A DNA stretch of 6,653 bases from Bacteroidota bacterium. Its GTDB lineage: Bacteria; Bacteroidota; Bacteroidia; Chitinophagales; Chitinophagaceae. Of this stretch, positions 5,863-6,653 are shown piece by piece; within the stretch, counting starts at the first letter, position 1; the number at the start of each line of letters is the position of its first letter. The stretch is taken from positions 1 to 6,653 of the forward strand of contig JAFDXS010000141.1 in assembly GCA_018267795.1 (NCBI GenBank), given 5' to 3'. Below the pieces are notes generated by a model. The model saw only the letters and a program-made list of their open reading frames with translations. It did not search any database and was not told the origin of the DNA. The position numbers and the translations under genes were made by a program.

Positions 5863-6653
5863 TTGAAAGATAAATCATATATACCTGCCCTCACGGGTGT
5901 GCGTGCTGTAGCAGCATGGCTGGTTTTCTTTCATCACTACAATAAAGGCGATTTTCCTTACTCTGTATTCAGGTTATTCAATGAGTTTCATATTGGGGTT
6001 AGCTTGTTCTTTGTGTTGAGCGGTTTTCTTATTTGCTTTCGTTATTATGATAATATTGAATTGTCCCGGCCATGGTTTGGACGATATATCAAGAACAGGA
6101 TCGCGCGCATATACCCAATGTATTTTTTGCTTACGGTTGCTACGTTTGCGTATGCGTGGTATGCTAAAGACAATAGTATATACAATGGGTTTCAACATCC
6201 CGGTGCTTTATTAATGCTCAACCTTACATTTCTAAGAGGTTTCTTTGATGATCTTAAATTTACAGGTATAGCACAGGGTTGGTCGCTTACCGTGGAGGAA
6301 TGTTTTTACCTGCTTGCTCCTTTCTTTTTTATGCTCATAAGAAAAAAGAAAGAGTCAATATTTTACCTGCCCTTATTGATATTGTTATGCGGCATTGTAT
6401 TGGTTGCTATATTCAGTCATATTAACTTCTATGGGTTTTATGGCAATTACCGTTTCATGTTCCTTTATACATTTACAGGGCGTTGCGTTGAGTTCTTTGC
6501 AGGTATAGCTTTAGCACTTGTTGTTATGAAGAACAAGACGCTAAAAAGCCGTTTGCCATTGTTTACTATTGCAGGCATTATAGCTATTGGTATTTGCTTG
6601 AGTGTACTTGCTGCTATTCCACTCACTGCTGATATAAAATTTGGACTGCACCA
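5863..6653 (+). CDS. Acyltransferase-3 family membrane protein, N-terminal 263 codons (3' end outside window)
   Basis: An integral-membrane O-acyltransferase of the acyltransferase-3 family (OafA/NodX type), which moves acyl groups such as acetyl onto extracytoplasmic sugars. The visible part begins YIPALTGVRAVAAWLVF. It carries the catalytic-type HH pair at 24-25, GVSLFFVLSGFLI (45-57), NRIARIYP (78-85), WSLTVEECFYLLAP (140-153) and GRCVEFFAGIALA (206-218), all in family order. Multiple membrane helices run through the rest. The frame opens after a stop at 5812-5814 and contains no ATG or GTG before the conserved N-terminus, so TTG at 5863-5865 is the best start and gives MKDKSYIPALTG. The family is usually 340-400 residues, so about a third is missing. 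It is divergent from batB; its acceptor cannot be told from here. Confidence 0.9.
   Translation, partial: MKDKSYIPALTGVRAVAAWLVFFHHYNKGDFPYSVFRLFNEFHIGVSLFFVLSGFLICFRYYDNIELSRPWFGRYIKNRIARIYPMYFLLTVATFAYAWYAKDNSIYNGFQHPGALLMLNLTFLRGFFDDLKFTGIAQGWSLTVEECFYLLAPFFFMLIRKKKESIFYLPLLILLCGIVLVAIFSHINFYGFYGNYRFMFLYTFTGRCVEFFAGIALALVVMKNKTLKSRLPLFTIAGIIAIGICLSVLAAIPLTADIKFGLH

Noticed and set aside
5974..6198. A 74-codon minus-strand frame within the acyltransferase gene
   Set aside because: It lies opposite a strongly supported conserved membrane protein and has no recognisable domain.

Overview
The window looks like part of a chromosome of an AT-rich member of the Bacteroidota, probably a Chitinophaga-like or Sphingobacteria-like lineage. 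Three things point there. Two promoters match the Bacteroidota consensus (TAnnTTTG at -7, with a TTG-containing -33 box exactly 18 nt upstream). Shine-Dalgarno sequences are largely absent. The gene content includes a BatB/BatC pair, an Obg without its C-terminal OCT domain, and a short adenylate kinase beside obg. Phylum is assigned with fair confidence; genus is not resolvable by eye.

Layout from left to right. (1) 1-119, plus strand: the last 38 codons of an unrecognised gene, ending one base from the stop codon of the convergent gene. (2) 121-1120, minus strand: a TMEM175-type membrane protein followed by a single-domain rhodanese. (3) 1179-2758, minus strand: an adk-obg operon (adenylate kinase, ribosome-assembly GTPase) with a good promoter upstream and a hairpin after obg. 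(4) 2759-3084: a 326-nt stretch with no gene. It holds the adk promoter and, further upstream, a small cluster of hairpins of unknown meaning. (5) 3085-3672, minus strand: rluE, a 23S rRNA pseudouridine synthase. (6) 3673-3955: a non-coding stretch with two minus-strand intrinsic terminators. The left-hand one sits in the presumptive rluE leader and is preceded by two mutually exclusive small helices. (7) 3956-5733, minus strand: batB-batC, translationally coupled (ATGA), with its own promoter and terminator. (8) 5863-6653, plus strand, divergent from batB: the N-terminal 263 codons of an integral-membrane acyltransferase-3 protein that appears to start at TTG and runs off the window.

Most of this is housekeeping. 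adk, obg and rluE serve nucleotide balance and ribosome maturation; BatB/BatC are envelope-associated proteins of the Bat (aerotolerance) system; the membrane proteins and rhodanese are accessory. I see no mobile element, CRISPR array, tRNA or rRNA, and no clear previously undescribed multi-gene system. The most worthwhile unexplained signals are the terminator and alternative-pairing leader upstream of rluE, the hairpin cluster upstream of adk, and the inverted repeat over the batB promoter.
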